Shown piece after piece: positions 6,539-6,769 of a stretch of DNA of 6,769 nt. The stretch spans positions 1 through 6,769 of the forward strand of contig SLBU01000023.1 of the NCBI GenBank assembly GCA_007126175.1, written 5' to 3'. The DNA is from Kiritimatiellia bacterium (GTDB lineage Bacteria; Verrucomicrobiota; Kiritimatiellia; UBA8416). The position numbers were made by a program, and so were the translations under genes. Within the stretch, counting starts at the first letter, position 1, and each line of letters opens with the position of its first letter. The notes under the pieces were generated by a model, which was given only the letters and a program-made list of their open reading frames with translations, did not search any database and had not been told where the DNA came from.

Positions 6539-6585
6539 CATTCCGGCAGAGATCGTGCTACCACATCCCGCGCATGCAGAAGCCT

Positions 6586-6651
6586 TCATTTGATATTGAT
6601 TGCATCGACCAAGCCCTGTATGAATGCTAGGCGCAATTTGTCTCCATCCAT
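6586..6651 (-). CDS. Possible 21-codon small ORF upstream of the terminator
   Basis: On the minus strand an ATG at 6651 opens a 21-residue frame ending in TGA. The peptide begins MDGDKLRLAF and ends VDAINIK. Its support is a good ribosome binding site, AGGGAGAG at 6659-6666, 7 nt from the ATG, and its place directly ahead of the terminator at 6482-6538. No convincing promoter was seen upstream, and it overlaps the predicted plus-strand promoter at 6596-6624. I do not recognise the peptide. It could be chance, the remnant of a gene, or part of a short non-coding transcript. Confidence 0.2.
   Translation of the reverse strand: MDGDKLRLAFIQGLVDAINIK
6596..6624 (+). promoter_or_regulatory. Predicted sigma-70-type promoter for the divergent Na/Pi-cotransporter-like gene
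   Basis: The plus strand shows TTGATT at 6596-6601 (4 of 6 matches to TTGACA), a 17-nt spacer, and TATGAA at 6619-6624 (4 of 6 matches to TATAAT) with TG just before it. The implied start near 6631 leaves a leader of about 60 nt before the GTG at 6692. No operator or riboswitch-like fold was recognised in the leader. Confidence 0.4.
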
Positions 6652-6691
6652 GATCTTGCTCTCCCTGGAAACATGAAAAAAGGAACGAATC

Positions 6692-6769
6692 GTGACATAT
6701 AATTGGATGCAAATGGTTGAACTCTTTGGCGGGCTGGGACTCTTCCTCTATGGCATGCATGTGCTCAGC
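6692..6769 (+). CDS. Na/Pi-cotransporter-family protein, N-terminal fragment (partial, runs off right edge)
   Basis: Only 26 codons are visible. After a short polar start (GTG-TYNWMQM) comes VELFGGLGLFLYGMHVLS, the beginning of a first membrane segment. The GGLGLFLYGM pattern is characteristic of the Na/Pi cotransporter family (NptA/PNaS type), integral membrane proteins that import phosphate with sodium and often carry a C-terminal PhoU-like domain; none of that part is in the window. The GTG at 6692 is chosen because AAGGAA at 6680-6685 lies 6 nt upstream; ATGs at 6707 and 6713 are in frame but lack such a site. It is transcribed away from the tRNA/prs block, so it belongs to a separate unit. 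Confidence 0.7.
   Translation, partial: MTYNWMQMVELFGGLGLFLYGMHVLS

Noticed and set aside
6230..6589. Minus-strand frame from an ATG at 6589 (MKASACAGCGSTIS...) that overlaps the TGA of the 21-codon frame as ATGA and carries a CxxC motif
   Set aside because: The frame reads straight through the terminator, the TTGACA promoter and the whole tRNA-Gln gene, so it cannot be a normal gene. The CxxC is probably chance.
6674..6700. Plus-strand mini-ORF (ATG at 6674, 9 codons) overlapping the GTG of the Na/Pi-cotransporter-like gene
   Set aside because: It has no ribosome binding site of its own, and its AAAAAAGGA is better explained as the Shine-Dalgarno region of the GTG at 6692.

Overview
The window carries one compact block of nine bacterial housekeeping genes plus a tRNA gene, all on the minus strand, and the first codons of one gene diverging on the plus strand at the right edge. 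Read in the direction of transcription (right to left), the order is tRNA-Gln(UUG) - prs - rplY (L25/Ctc) - pth - rpsF - ssb - rpsR - rplI - dnaB - a BamA-like outer-membrane assembly gene that runs off the left edge. Gaps inside the block are very short (10 and 3 nt, a 4-nt overlap, 20, 60, 15 and 5 nt, then a 26-nt overlap). No terminator-like hairpin was seen between the genes, so the block looks like one operon. Most genes have a recognisable Shine-Dalgarno sequence.

The BamA-type protein with a signal peptide points to a Gram-negative (diderm) bacterium. The order rplY-pth-rpsF-(ssb)-rpsR-rplI resembles the one I recall from Chlamydiae and Verrucomicrobia relatives, and a tRNA-Gln gene ahead of prs fits that memory. 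My guess is the PVC superphylum (Verrucomicrobiota/Kiritimatiellota-like), at moderate to low confidence and not verifiable here. GC content looks moderately high.

The genes cover a coherent set of growth functions: PRPP synthesis (prs), ribosomal proteins L25, S6, S18 and L9, recycling of peptidyl-tRNA (pth), single-stranded DNA protection (ssb), replication fork unwinding (dnaB) and insertion of outer-membrane proteins (bamA). Shared transcription would tie nucleotide supply, translation, replication and envelope growth together.

The only sizeable stretch without a recognised gene is about 340 nt, 6352-6691, between the tRNA and the divergent Na/Pi-cotransporter-like gene. It holds a strong bidirectional-looking hairpin terminator (6482-6538), a likely promoter for the tRNA/prs operon with a perfect TTGACA -35 box (6434-6463), a likely promoter for the divergent gene (6596-6624), and two short reading frames of uncertain status. 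I see no CRISPR array, mobile element, defence system or other accessory module. The window is essentially core genome, and the intergenic stretch is the only part that is not fully explained.
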